Counted from the stretch's first letter, positions 1 through 8,608 are shown. The stretch: 39,286 nucleotides of DNA from Verrucomicrobiota bacterium (GCA_016195385.1 JACPZS010000247.1:1-39286), one strand, 5' to 3'. Translations and numbers: made by a program. Notes: generated by a model not told the origin, from the letters alone.

Positions 1-1611
1 CCCGCCACGCAAGCCGCGACGCTCGGCCTGCTCACGTTCGTGCAAGAGGACGTGCCAACGGTCACGGCAGCGCTGCTGGCGTCCGCCGGGCAGCTCGCGT
101 GGGCCGCGGGATTCGCCGGCGTGTTTCTCGGCATCTGGCTGGGCGACGCGTTGCTCTATCTGCTGGCTCGCGGCGTCGGGCGGCCGTTGTTGCAATACGC
201 GTGGACGAAACGCTTCGTTGATCTGGCTGTAGTCGCGCGCAGCGAACAATGGTTTGCCGAGCGCGGCACCTGGCTGCTCGTGAGCAGCCGGTTCGTGCCG
301 GGCACACGCCTGCCGACGTATCTCGCGGCGGGGTTTCTCCGCCTGCCGTTTGCGAAGTTTCTCCTCGTGACTGGCAGCGCCGTGGCCGTGTGGACCATCG
401 GCATCTTTGTGCTAGCGCAAACACTCGGTCCTAATTTGCTGAACTGGCTCCAGCACTGGAACAGCAGCGGTTGGACTGTTTTGTTCGTTGTCGTTTTGTC
501 TATTGTCGGCATCCGGCTCACGGCGAAATTGTTTCCGCCCAACTTGCTCCTACGTTTTCGGATCGCGTTGCTGCGCTGGACGCGCTGGGAATTCTGGCCT
601 GCGTGGCTGTTCTACGCGCCCGTGGTGCTGAACTATGTCTGGCTCGTGATTCGTTATCGTGGCGTCACGCTGCCGACGGCGGCGAACCCCGGCATTTTCT
701 CCGGCGGCTTCGTGGGCGAATCCAAAATCGCCACACTCCGCGACCTGCAGGCCACCAGCCCGGAATTCACCGCCGAAGCGCATTTGCTCGCCGGCTCTAC
801 AAAAGCCGAACGCCTGGCTTCGCTGCATGGTCTTTGCGAACAACGTCATCTCGATTTCCCGTTCATCTTGAAACCCGACATCGGCCAGCGTGGCGTCGGC
901 GTTAAACTCATTCGCTCGCCGGAACAAGCCAGCGCGTATCTCGAGCAAACGAACGCGCCGCTCCTCGTCCAAAAATACGCGTCCGGCCCGCACGAAATCG
1001 GTGTGTTTTACTATCGCTTCCCGCACGAAGCGCGCGGGTGCGTCTTCGCCATCACCGAAAAAATTTTCCCGACGATCACCGGCGACGGACGACGCACGAT
1101 TGAAGAACTTGTCTGGCAAGACGAACGCGCGCGTTTTATGGCCGAAAAATATCTGGTTCGATTCGGAAACTGGCGTTCCGAAGTTTTGGCGGTGGGCGAA
1201 ACAATCAAACTCGTCGAAGCGGGAAACCACGCCCAGGGCTGCATTTTTCAGGACGGCGCGCGGCTCTGGTCGGAGGAGTTGGCGCGCCGCATCGACGACA
1301 TCTCGCGGCGGCTCGACGCCTTTTTCATTGGGCGCTACGATATTCGCTACGCTTCGGAGGATGATTTGCGCGCGGGCCGTAATTTCCAAATCATCGAACT
1401 CAACGGCGCGGCTTCCGAGGCCACGAGCATTTACGACGCGCGCAATTCGATTTTCGCCGCCTACCGCACGCTGTTTCGTCAGTGGCAAATCGTCTTCGCC
1501 ATCGGCGCGGCGAACCGGCAACGTGGCGCGACGCCGACGAAAGTGGCGTCGCTGTGGCGCGCCTGGCGCGAGAATACCGCGCTGGTTGCAACTTATCCGC
1601 TCGCGGACTGA
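1..1611 (+). CDS. DedA/VTT membrane domain fused to ATP-grasp domain (5' partial)
   Basis: The frame is open from base 1, and the residues before the first GTG (base 40) read like the normal DedA N-terminus, so the gene begins outside the window. The first ~160 residues are a DedA/SNARE-associated (VTT) membrane module, with hydrophobic helices and the conserved pattern SRFVPGTRLPTYLAAG near base 280-345. DedA proteins are flippase-like membrane proteins for phospholipid or undecaprenyl phosphate. A further membrane segment follows at about 470-540 and 590-650. From ~790 onward the protein resembles an ATP-grasp ligase: FILKPDIGQRGVGVKL (from 862) is the nucleotide-binding lysine/glycine loop, and IIELNGAASEAT (from 1390) is the metal-binding E-x-N motif. 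Many ATP-grasp enzymes join a carboxylate to an amine; the substrate here is unknown. The downstream NRDE gene starts within about 10 bases, so the two are probably cotranscribed. Confidence 0.82.
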   Translation, partial: PATQAATLGLLTFVQEDVPTVTAALLASAGQLAWAAGFAGVFLGIWLGDALLYLLARGVGRPLLQYAWTKRFVDLAVVARSEQWFAERGTWLLVSSRFVPGTRLPTYLAAGFLRLPFAKFLLVTGSAVAVWTIGIFVLAQTLGPNLLNWLQHWNSSGWTVLFVVVLSIVGIRLTAKLFPPNLLLRFRIALLRWTRWEFWPAWLFYAPVVLNYVWLVIRYRGVTLPTAANPGIFSGGFVGESKIATLRDLQATSPEFTAEAHLLAGSTKAERLASLHGLCEQRHLDFPFILKPDIGQRGVGVKLIRSPEQASAYLEQTNAPLLVQKYASGPHEIGVFYYRFPHEARGCVFAITEKIFPTITGDGRRTIEELVWQDERARFMAEKYLVRFGNWRSEVLAVGETIKLVEAGNHAQGCIFQDGARLWSEELARRIDDISRRLDAFFIGRYDIRYASEDDLRAGRNFQIIELNGAASEATSIYDARNSIFAAYRTLFRQWQIVFAIGAANRQRGATPTKVASLWRAWRENTALVATYPLAD

Positions 1612-1620
1612 ATGACTGCC

Positions 1621-2346
1621 ATGTGTACCGTCACCTTGGTGGCTCGACGAAACGGTTACGCGCTCGGCATGAATCGCGACGAAAAACTCACCCGCGTCGC
1701 CGGCTTGCCGCCCGCGCAACATCGCGTCGCGAAGCGTGACGCACTCTTCCCTTCCGAACCGGGCGGCGGCACCTGGATCGGTGTCAACGATGCTGGAGTG
1801 ACTTTCGCTCTCATCAATTGGTATTCCGTCAATGCGCGCGTTGCCGGCCATGCTCTCTCTCGCGGCGAGATCGTGAAGGCCGCGCTGTCGGCGGCTTCGT
1901 CATCGTCCGTCAATGCGATGTTCGCGAACACGCCACTCACGAGCGTGAATCCGTTCCGGCTCATTGGCGTGTTTCCAGCCCGCCGCGCGGTCGTCGAGTG
2001 GCGTTGGAACCTGGAGCAACTTCAACGCAGCGAGCACGGCTGGCAAACTCGCGCCTGGATTTCCTCCGGCTTCGATGAACCCGGCGCGCAACAAACTCGC
2101 GGCAAAATTTTCGCTGAAGCGCTCCGGCAAAAATCCATCGGCAGCGCCGACTGGCTCCGCCGCCTTCATCGCTCGCACGCGCCGGAGCGCGGGCCATATT
2201 GCCACTGTATGCACCGCGAAGATGCGGCCACTGTGAGTTATACCGAGGTCATCGTTTCACTCTGCATTGCGACGGTGCGTTACGTCGCGGACGCGCCTTG
2301 CAGCGGCGTGCCCGCTGCTGTTCAGCGCCTGGAAACCCGTCCCTGA
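1621..2346 (+). CDS. NRDE family protein (TANGO2-like)
   Basis: A 241-residue protein beginning Met-Cys-Thr-Val. It carries the family signature N-R-D-E at residues 18-21 and the usual PGGGTWIGVND-type segment near residue 45. NRDE/TANGO2 proteins have an exposed N-terminal Cys and an Ntn-hydrolase-like fold, and animal TANGO2 is linked to haem and lipid handling. The bacterial reaction is not established. I chose the ATG at 1621 rather than 1612 because it places Cys at position 2, as the family requires. The gene follows the DedA/ATP-grasp stop by 9 bases. The C-terminal ~40 residues keep the HREDAATVSYTE motif, so the protein appears complete. Confidence 0.8.
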   Translation: MCTVTLVARRNGYALGMNRDEKLTRVAGLPPAQHRVAKRDALFPSEPGGGTWIGVNDAGVTFALINWYSVNARVAGHALSRGEIVKAALSAASSSSVNAMFANTPLTSVNPFRLIGVFPARRAVVEWRWNLEQLQRSEHGWQTRAWISSGFDEPGAQQTRGKIFAEALRQKSIGSADWLRRLHRSHAPERGPYCHCMHREDAATVSYTEVIVSLCIATVRYVADAPCSGVPAAVQRLETRP

Positions 2347-2623
2347 AGTTACGCCGAATGTTCGTTGGCTATTCGCCGTACTTCAACGAACTGCTTGCGC
2401 ATTGGAGCAAGCTGAATCAAAAGCGGATCTACACGTGACTCGAGGAACAACCGGGACGACCGGCCGAATCATTTTCGAGTTTGGCATTCCGCCGCGTTCG
2501 ACTAATTTCGCAAGCGATGATCCGCGACACATCACTTGACTACTTTTATTTTTCCGACCTCATCATTTATTTGAAAGAAATGCCGTCGGTCGCCCGAGTA
2601 CGCTCTTAGCGTTCATTGAATTT
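2347..2623. other. Intergenic region, nothing recognised
   Basis: A stretch of 277 bases between the NRDE gene and the sigma factor gene. Short open frames cross it but none has family features or a convincing ribosome site. The last ~90 bases are AT-richer than the surroundings and could hold the promoter of the sigma factor gene; I see no clear -35/-10 pair. Confidence 0.4.
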
Positions 2624-3253
2624 ATGGTCGAAAACCGAGACGAGTTAATCCCGACGCGCTGGAGCCTTTTGCAGCGCCTGAAAGACGCCAGCGACGAGCA
2701 AAGTTGGCGTGAGTTTTTCGCCACCTATCGAAACCTCATATACGGCGTCGCCATGAAATCCGGTCTCACGGAGGCCGAGGCGGAGGATGCGGTGCAGGAA
2801 ACCGTCATCTCGGTCGCCCGAAAGATGCCGGAATTCAAGGCGGACCCGGCGGCGGGTTCGTTCAAGAACTGGCTGCTGCTCATCACGCGGCGGCGCATCG
2901 CGGATCAGTTCCGCAAACGGCCGCCGATGGCGGAAACGAGTGCGCCCCAGCCCGACCAAACATCACGCACTTCGACAGTCGAACGCATCCCCGACCCGGC
3001 GGGCATCGATCTCGACGCCATGTGGAACGCCGAGTGGGAAAAGAATCTCGTGGCCGCGGCGATGGAGAAAGTCAAACGCCAGGTGAGTTTGAAACAAATC
3101 CAGATCTATGACCTTTACGTGGTCCAACAATGGCCGGTGAAGAAAGTGACCAGCACGCTTGGCGTGAATATCGGCCAGGTCTATCTGGCCAAACATCGAG
3201 TTTCGCGGCTGCTGCGGCAGGAGATCAAAAGAATCGAGAAGAAAATGTTGTGA
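2624..3253 (+). CDS. ECF-type RNA polymerase sigma factor
   Basis: A 209-residue sigma-70 family protein. Region 2 spans about residues 25-95, with EAEDAVQETVISVARKM and a basic RRRIADQFRKR segment. Region 4 spans roughly 140-200, where a helix-turn-helix (VKKVTSTLGVNIGQVYLAKHR) can be seen. The linker between them is long and Pro/Ser/Thr-rich. Sigma factors of this kind direct RNA polymerase to a small regulon. The next gene, about 350 bases downstream on the same strand, is a Ser/Thr kinase with a TPR tail. Sigma-kinase neighbours of this sort are common in Verrucomicrobia and Planctomycetes, where the kinase is thought to act on the sigma factor; that link is inference here. No anti-sigma gene is adjacent. 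Confidence 0.9.
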   Translation: MVENRDELIPTRWSLLQRLKDASDEQSWREFFATYRNLIYGVAMKSGLTEAEAEDAVQETVISVARKMPEFKADPAAGSFKNWLLLITRRRIADQFRKRPPMAETSAPQPDQTSRTSTVERIPDPAGIDLDAMWNAEWEKNLVAAAMEKVKRQVSLKQIQIYDLYVVQQWPVKKVTSTLGVNIGQVYLAKHRVSRLLRQEIKRIEKKML

Positions 3254-3399
3254 ACGCCACGAGGCGGAGCGCGGCAGAGCTACAACCAAAACATCGAACA
3301 TTGAATGAAAGGACGGCACGGTTCGGCATTGGATGTTGGGGACGTTTTACGGGTTTTTTTCGGTATGCGTCGCCCGATTAGACCTGGAAAAAGCAATTG

Positions 3400-3519
3400 A
3401 ACCCCGGATTAGCTCGGATGGACACAGATGAAGAAGCATTCCGTCAGAAGCCCACTTTACCCGGAAGTTGAGCGAAGGACGACTGTTTTATCCGTGTTCA
3501 TCCGTGTCCATCCGTGGTT
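3400..3519. repeat. Imperfect inverted repeat with ~10-base direct sub-repeats
   Basis: The left arm (3400-3431) and right arm (3488-3519) are reverse complements at about 24 of 32 positions, separated by 56 bases. The right arm itself contains about three copies of a unit close to ACGGATGGAC (read on the minus strand). The element fills most of the 350-base gap between the sigma factor and kinase genes. I recall strings of this kind scattered in noncoding DNA of Verrucomicrobia and Planctomycetes; no function is known to me. An RNA of this region could fold into a long hairpin. Confidence 0.6.
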
Positions 3520-3605
3520 AACAAATTCATGCTCCAGTTGAACTACCGCTTTCAGGTCAAATTCTCCGTGCCTTTCGCGCCCGTTTGTGCGCAAATTCAA
3601 ATGCC

Positions 3606-6020
3606 ATGAACCCCAACTCGCCTGATGATGAGACGCTCGGCTCGACCGTCGCGGAAGGGCCGCGCGTGCGCGCACAAATTCCCAACCACCAACTGCTCCG
3701 TTGCATCGGCGAAGGTAGTTACGGCGAGGTCTGGATCGCGCGCAGCGTCACCGGCACCTATCGCGCCGTCAAAATCGTCTATCGCCGCAACTTCGAGGAT
3801 GACCGGCCCTACGAACGCGAGTTCAAGGGCATCCTGCGGTTCGAGCCGATCTCCCGCGAGCACGATGGCCAGGTGGACATCCTCCACGTGGGCCGCGATG
3901 ACCAGGCGGGTTATTTCTTTTACGTGATGGAGCTGGCCGACGATCTCCACACCGGTCAGGAGATCAAGCCGGACATTTATTTCCCGAAAACCCTCAAGAG
4001 CGTGCTGGCCCAGCGCGGGCGCTTGCCGTTCGCGGAGACGCTCCAGATGGGGATTAAGCTGACTGCCGCCCTCGAACATCTGCATCAGCACAACCTCGTT
4101 CACCGCGATATCAAGCCGTCGAACATCATCTTCATCAACGGCGCGCCCAAACTGGCGGACATCGGCCTGGTGGCGGACATCAGCGAGGCCCGTTCGTTTG
4201 TCGGCACCGAAGGTTTCATTCCGCCCGAAGGACCGGGCCGGGTGCAGGCCGACCTCTACAGTCTCGGCAAAGTCCTCTACCAAATCTGCCTGGCGCAAAA
4301 GGGCAAAAACTTTCCCGAACTGCCCGACGACTTCGAGCAACTGCCCGACAAGGATCGGCTGCTGGAATTGAACGAAGTCATCCTCAAAGCCTGCGAAAAC
4401 GATCTGGAAGTGCGCTATCAATCGGCGACGGAGATGAACGCCGATCTGGCGCTGCTGGATAAGGGCCGCTCGGTGAAACAAAAGCGAGTCGTCGAGCGAC
4501 GCTGGACCATCGGGAAGCGGCTCGCCCTCGCCGTGAGCGCGCTGGCGGCACTCGCGTTTGTTGTCTCGCAACTGACGACGACCCTCAACGCACCGGCATA
4601 CAAGGCCAGCGTCTTCGTCCTTCCGTTCCGCAACGACGGCACCAACGGTATCCCGGATGATCTGCGTGGGCGGATGACGGACGCCTTCATCGACTCGCTG
4701 GCGCTGATCAAAGGCGTGCGTCCCAGCCCGCGGAAATCCGGTTGGGTACATCGCGACGAGAAGGAGCTGCGTGACTCGCTCGCCAAGACCAACGACATGC
4801 GCCACATCCTGACCGGCCAAATCAGAGGTGACGGCGACAAACTGGCGGTCACGCTGCGTCTCTACAAAATGGGCAACGACAAACCGCTCTGGACCGAGCC
4901 ATTCTCTGGAACGACGAACGAAGTCATCGCGCTGGAGCGGCAAGCGATTGAGCAGATCACCTCCAAGCTCGGACTCAAGATCACCGAGGAGGAACGCGGC
5001 GAGATTGGTCTGAAGCTGACGAACAACCTGGAAGCGCTCGGCTGGCTCGGGAAGGCACGGGAGCGTTACCGCACAAAGATTGGATTCGACGAAATCATGA
5101 AGTTGAGTCAGAAGGCGCTCAGTCAAGATTTGCATTATCTGGATGCAGCATGCTTCGATGCCTATATGATGCGCCTCATCGCGCAAGACCGACACCCTGC
5201 AGAGATGTGGCTCACGTTGGAGCAGCGCATGGATGCGATCCTCAGCCAAGATGACACACATGCCGGCGCTCTGGACTTTCGAGCGGCCTGCGCGCTGCTC
5301 AAACACGATTGGAAAAACTTCGATGCCTTCTCCGCTCGCAGCCTTGAGTCGCGCTCAGGACAGGATTGGCACTGGTATCGAGCGTTTACACTCCGAATCC
5401 ACGGGCTATTCCCCGACGCCCGGGCCGAGCTTGAGAAAGCGGAACAGCCGGAAAGCGCTGACGGAGATTTCCGCTTTATCATGTGCTCCGCACGGTGGGC
5501 GGAACGCCGCTACAACGAGGCGATCGAAGTTGCTCGACGCACGTTGGAACTTCATCCGACTCCGGTGGACGAATACAACCTCCACTATTGGCGCGCCCAT
5601 TGCCTGGTCGGGAAGGGGGAATATGACGCGGGAATCGACGCGATCAAGCAGGCAGAAGACATCTGGCCGAGGCAAGAACTTAAGGCCTTGCTAGGCTATG
5701 CCTACGCCCGAATGGGCCGGTCGGAAAAGGCCCGGGAAGTCTTGGGACGGTTGCGTGAACTCAAACGGACGATTCCATACTTGCAGCCTTACTTTGTCGC
5801 GCGCATACACGCTGCGCTGGGTGAGAAAAAGGAAGCACTCGCCTTGTTGGAAAAGGCGGCCGACGACAAGTCCGAATACCTCTTCATCCCGGACTGGGAT
5901 GGTTTGCGAACGGATCCGGCCTGGGATGATCTACAGAATGAGCCTCAGTATTGGGATCTGTGTGCGCGGCTGGGCTTAGGCAAGGACCAATGGCCACCCA
6001 AGCGCAAAGGCAATCCATAA
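3606..6020 (+). CDS. Membrane Ser/Thr protein kinase with TolB-like and TPR regions
   Basis: An 804-residue protein in four parts. Residues ~27-285 are a Hanks-type kinase domain with glycine loop IGEGSYGEVW (34-43), lysine K56, catalytic loop HRDIKPSN (166-173) and metal site D185. The usual DFG reads DIG. One membrane helix follows (~304-321). After it lies a domain (~330-450) resembling the TolB-N/FlgO-like region seen in cyclase and kinase proteins (VFVLPFRNDG, HILTGQIRGDGDKLAVTLRL). The remainder is TPR-like helical repeats ending in PAWDDLQNEPQYWDLCARLGL. This puts the kinase in the cytoplasm and the TolB/TPR part outside. I chose the ATG at 3606 over the TTG 21 bases upstream. The HRD and lysine residues suggest it is active. 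The likely partner is the upstream sigma factor. Confidence 0.85.
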   Translation: MNPNSPDDETLGSTVAEGPRVRAQIPNHQLLRCIGEGSYGEVWIARSVTGTYRAVKIVYRRNFEDDRPYEREFKGILRFEPISREHDGQVDILHVGRDDQAGYFFYVMELADDLHTGQEIKPDIYFPKTLKSVLAQRGRLPFAETLQMGIKLTAALEHLHQHNLVHRDIKPSNIIFINGAPKLADIGLVADISEARSFVGTEGFIPPEGPGRVQADLYSLGKVLYQICLAQKGKNFPELPDDFEQLPDKDRLLELNEVILKACENDLEVRYQSATEMNADLALLDKGRSVKQKRVVERRWTIGKRLALAVSALAALAFVVSQLTTTLNAPAYKASVFVLPFRNDGTNGIPDDLRGRMTDAFIDSLALIKGVRPSPRKSGWVHRDEKELRDSLAKTNDMRHILTGQIRGDGDKLAVTLRLYKMGNDKPLWTEPFSGTTNEVIALERQAIEQITSKLGLKITEEERGEIGLKLTNNLEALGWLGKARERYRTKIGFDEIMKLSQKALSQDLHYLDAACFDAYMMRLIAQDRHPAEMWLTLEQRMDAILSQDDTHAGALDFRAACALLKHDWKNFDAFSARSLESRSGQDWHWYRAFTLRIHGLFPDARAELEKAEQPESADGDFRFIMCSARWAERRYNEAIEVARRTLELHPTPVDEYNLHYWRAHCLVGKGEYDAGIDAIKQAEDIWPRQELKALLGYAYARMGRSEKAREVLGRLRELKRTIPYLQPYFVARIHAALGEKKEALALLEKAADDKSEYLFIPDWDGLRTDPAWDDLQNEPQYWDLCARLGLGKDQWPPKRKGNP

Positions 6021-6037
6021 AGCCCGCTCTGAGGTCG

Positions 6038-6130
6038 CTAGCCCGCCTCGCGCAAAAGGATCTCGGCCTGTTCATGCAGCTGCGGAACGTCGGAGAGAAT
6101 AATCTGCCAGACACCTTCATGCATCCACAT
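6038..6130 (-). pseudogene. HEPN (DUF86/HepT-like) C-terminal remnant
   Basis: A 30-residue frame whose sequence (EGVWQIILSDVPQLHEQAEI) matches the last helix of HEPN/DUF86 proteins, which normally run about 110-120 residues. Its ATG overlaps the end of the MNT nucleotidyltransferase gene by 14 bases, the normal arrangement of MNT-HEPN toxin-antitoxin pairs. The body of the domain, including the R-x4-6-H RNase motif, is absent. The simplest reading is an internal deletion that removed about 85-90 codons and left the start region and the tail. The frame ends 18 bases from the end of the convergent kinase gene. It is too short for family certainty; a chance resemblance is possible. Confidence 0.55.
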
Positions 6131-6443
6131 GAGATGCCTCAAAGACTAGCGTACGCGTCTTGTCGGCCTGGCGCCGAAACCACGGATCCCGCAAGGCAGA
6201 AGTCATTACCAAATCGACGCGGCGCCCCAAGAGGGCTGACATCTTTGCCTGCAATTCGAACAACCGCGACATCCAGGGACCTAAATCGTGTCCCGTTGGA
6301 AACTCGACAAGGAAATCGAGGTCACTGGAATCAGCGTCGAACTCGGCGGTGCAGGCGGAACCGAAAAGTTCCAACCGGCCGACGTTGAAACGCCGGCATA
6401 GTTCAGCCAGCGCCTCGTTCTTCCCCTGCAAAAGAGTTACCAT
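6117..6443 (-). CDS. MNT-type nucleotidyltransferase (antitoxin-like)
   Basis: A 108-residue minimal nucleotidyltransferase. GS at residues 28-29, the paired aspartates S-D-L-D (D41, D43) and a third acidic residue in RRVDLVM (D77) form the polymerase-beta-type active site. In MNT-HEPN modules (MntA-HepT) this enzyme neutralises the HEPN RNase by adenylylating it. Here the partner is reduced to its last ~30 residues, so the enzyme is either an orphan or has another target. I took the ATG at 6443; in-frame ATGs at 6452 and 6488 are alternatives. All catalytic residues seem intact. Confidence 0.85.
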   Translation of the reverse strand: MVTLLQGKNEALAELCRRFNVGRLELFGSACTAEFDADSSDLDFLVEFPTGHDLGPWMSRLFELQAKMSALLGRRVDLVMTSALRDPWFRRQADKTRTLVFEASHVDA

Positions 6444-6524
6444 GCGACACATCTTAGCCCAACGAGCCGCTTCATCAAACGTCAACATTCGACACGTGAC
6501 GTCACCTGCCTCTCACGCCGCTTG

Positions 6525-7322
6525 TCAAGGCCCAGGCAGTCTCTCCTGTAGCCAACGCAGATCTCGGAGATCTTCGTTGCTCTCAACGGGAGTGACGATA
6601 TGCTTCTGGGCCTTCGGGTATCTCCACCGATGAGGCTCAACGTGACCATCCAAAAATGACAGAGTCACCGCCAGGCCATGACGGTCTGCGGGAACATCGT
6701 TCCACTGGTCGGGCGAAAACTCTACTGACGCCAACCAAAAGTCACCGACGGTGATTTCTTGATCCGAAGTGTCGATGAAGCCGAAAACAGCAGAAGGTGG
6801 CGGGCTTATCACTTGAGCCACCTTGGTCTTGCCACGTCGTTTCCACTGCTCATTGGGCACAGTCTCGATGCTTCCATTCAGAAGAAGATTGAGCATGTAG
6901 CTGCGATTGTGAGGAACCTTCGGGATCGTCTTGAAGACTGACCGGTCAGCGGGACATTTGTACACTCCGATCGCCTTCGTGTAGGGAAACAAGACCGCGT
7001 TCTCAATGTTCGTCGGAGATCGATCAATCTGGGCGTTGCCTCCAACCCACTGAAGGATGGGGTTGTTGAGGTACTTGTTGGGACACATCAGGTCGTTGTT
7101 GTCGTCGGCGTACATGATCCAAGCCAGTTGCAGTTGCTTCAGGTTGTTCAAGCAGGCGGTGGACTGGCCCTTGGCCTTCGCTCTCGAAAGCGCCGGCAAA
7201 AGCATACTGGCCAGGATCGCGATGATGGCGATCACGACGAGCAGTTCAATGAGCGTGAATCCAGTCGCGCGCTCCGCGCGAGATGGCGTTGATCGCATAA
7301 ACGAGGTGGTGCATGTCTTCAT
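6525..7322 (-). CDS. Type II pseudopilin, prepilin cleavage and H-X9-DG motifs
   Basis: A 265-residue protein. A basic leader of 22 residues ends in G, followed by [20 protein letters not shown], the class III signal cleaved and methylated by prepilin peptidase. A pseudopilin head domain follows with [12 protein letters not shown] near residue 57. The segment beginning [15 protein letters not shown] has His, nine residues, then Asp-Gly, the H-X9-DG mark found in large Planctomycete and Verrucomicrobial pseudopilin families. The ATG at 7322 is preceded on the minus strand by GGAAAG at good spacing, which supports this start. It is transcribed away from mqnC with 116 bases between them. Likely an envelope or secretion-system surface protein; no secretion genes are adjacent. 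Confidence 0.9.
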   Translation of the reverse strand: MKTCTTSFMRSTPSRAERATGFTLIELLVVIAIIAILASMLLPALSRAKAKGQSTACLNNLKQLQLAWIMYADDNNDLMCPNKYLNNPILQWVGGNAQIDRSPTNIENAVLFPYTKAIGVYKCPADRSVFKTIPKVPHNRSYMLNLLLNGSIETVPNEQWKRRGKTKVAQVISPPPSAVFGFIDTSDQEITVGDFWLASVEFSPDQWNDVPADRHGLAVTLSFLDGHVEPHRWRYPKAQKHIVTPVESNEDLRDLRWLQERLPGP

Positions 7323-7438
7323 AATCTTTCCAGTACACTCGCTGGCCGCGAGGCGAATCTTTCAACAAAGTGAATTGATCTCGTCGTGGCGGCACGGCGT
7401 CCTTGTTTTTCTCAACCAGGCCAAGGTAAGTTCGCGAA

Positions 7439-8608
7439 GTGATTTGCGAAACTTCAGTCGATGAGTTGCTCGAAAGAGTCTGGAATGGCGAACGCATCAA
7501 TCAGACCGAGGCGTTGCGTCTCTACCGGCTGCCGCTGGAGGAACTCGGCGCGCTGGCGGATCGCCGACGTCAGCTCGCGAAGAATGACTCCTACGACGGA
7601 CGCGGCAATGACATCGTCACCTACATCGTCGATCGGAACGTCAACTACACGAACGTCTGCAACGTGTATTGCAAATTCTGCGCGTTTTATCGCACGGAGA
7701 AAGACGACGATGCTTACGTCATCACGCTCGACGAGATGGATCGGAAAATCGAGGAAACCCTCGCGCTCGGCGGCACGCAGATTCTCATGCAGGGCGGGCA
7801 TCATCCGAAACTAACGAAGCAGTGGTATCTTGATTTGCTCTCTCACATCAAAGCGAGGTTTCCGCAGGTGAACATCCACGGCTTCAGCCCCAGCGAGTTC
7901 ATCGCGTTCCAGGAATTTTTTAACGAGCCGGTTGAACAAATCATCCGCGACTTCGTGCGGGCGGGGCTTGGTTCAATCCCTGGCGGCGGGGGGGAAATCC
8001 TCGTGGACCGCGTGCGAAAGAAAATTTCACCACTCAAGGCAATGTCGGCCGATTGGATGGGCGTCATGGACACCGCTCACCGACTTGGCTTGGCGAGCAC
8101 GGCGACAATGATGTTCGGCCACGTCGAGACAGTGGAGGAACGCATCGAACATCTCGAAGTCGTCCGCGCGCAGCAGGACGTTTCATTGCAGCGTAGGACA
8201 GCCGTCGCGGCTGTCTCTAACACTCCAGAAAAAATGGAGACAGGCGCGACGCCTGTCCTACCCGGATGTTTCACCGCCTTCATCGCGTGGACGTTTCAAG
8301 CGGAGCACACGAAGCTCAAGGCTCCGACCGTCGGCGCACACGAGTATCTCCGGATGCAGGCGCTTTCGCGCATCTATCTCGACAACGTGCCGAACATCCA
8401 AAGCTCGTGGGTGACACAGGGCCAGGAGATCGGCCAGATCGCGCTGAAATACGGCGCGAACGATCTCGGCAGCATCATGATCGAGGAGAACGTCGTCAGC
8501 CAGGCGGGCACGACGTTCCGGATGGGCGTGGCCGACATGCAGCGGCTCATCATGGAACTCGGTTACGAACCGTGGCAGCGGGACAATTGGTACCGGCTGC
8601 TGAACTGA
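7439..8608 (+). CDS. mqnC: Dehypoxanthine futalosine cyclase (with in-frame insertion)
   Basis: A 389-residue radical SAM enzyme. CNVYCKFC (C74, C78, C81) binds the 4Fe-4S cluster. NVNYTNVCNVYC, MQGGHHPKL and NIHGFSPSE are typical of MqnC, which cyclises dehypoxanthine futalosine in the futalosine route to menaquinone. The C-terminal half (YLRMQALSRIYLDNVPNIQSSW, quoted in part) continues the family. The GTG start at 7439 has AAGGTAAG upstream. Between the usual VVRAQQD and FTAFIAWTFQ there are about 27 extra residues (~248-276), encoded by a REP-type palindrome pair and kept in frame without a stop. The insertion lies late in the barrel before a conserved strand, so whether activity survives is open. 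The closest alternative family is CofH/MqnE, but the motifs fit MqnC better. Confidence 0.88.
   Translation: MICETSVDELLERVWNGERINQTEALRLYRLPLEELGALADRRRQLAKNDSYDGRGNDIVTYIVDRNVNYTNVCNVYCKFCAFYRTEKDDDAYVITLDEMDRKIEETLALGGTQILMQGGHHPKLTKQWYLDLLSHIKARFPQVNIHGFSPSEFIAFQEFFNEPVEQIIRDFVRAGLGSIPGGGGEILVDRVRKKISPLKAMSADWMGVMDTAHRLGLASTATMMFGHVETVEERIEHLEVVRAQQDVSLQRRTAVAAVSNTPEKMETGATPVLPGCFTAFIAWTFQAEHTKLKAPTVGAHEYLRMQALSRIYLDNVPNIQSSWVTQGQEIGQIALKYGANDLGSIMIEENVVSQAGTTFRMGVADMQRLIMELGYEPWQRDNWYRLLN
8193..8261. repeat. REPIN-like element: two inverted REP palindromes
   Basis: Two 25-base units in opposite orientation (8193-8217 and 8237-8261), separated by 19 bases. They match at 23 of 25 positions. 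The two differing sites are compensatory, because each unit folds into its own 8-bp hairpin with a 3-base loop (GACAGCCG/CGGCTGTC and GACAGGCG/CGCCTGTC). That is the architecture of REP doublets (REPINs) mobilised by RAYT transposases. It lies inside mqnC and is read through as about 23 codons. No RAYT gene is in the window. Confidence 0.8.

Noticed and set aside
550..1851. 433-residue minus-strand open frame
   Set aside because: Antisense to the DedA/ATP-grasp gene and overlapping the NRDE start; no motifs.
3597..5306. 569-residue minus-strand open frame
   Set aside because: Antisense to the kinase gene; the kinase frame carries HRDIKPSN and other motifs, this one none.
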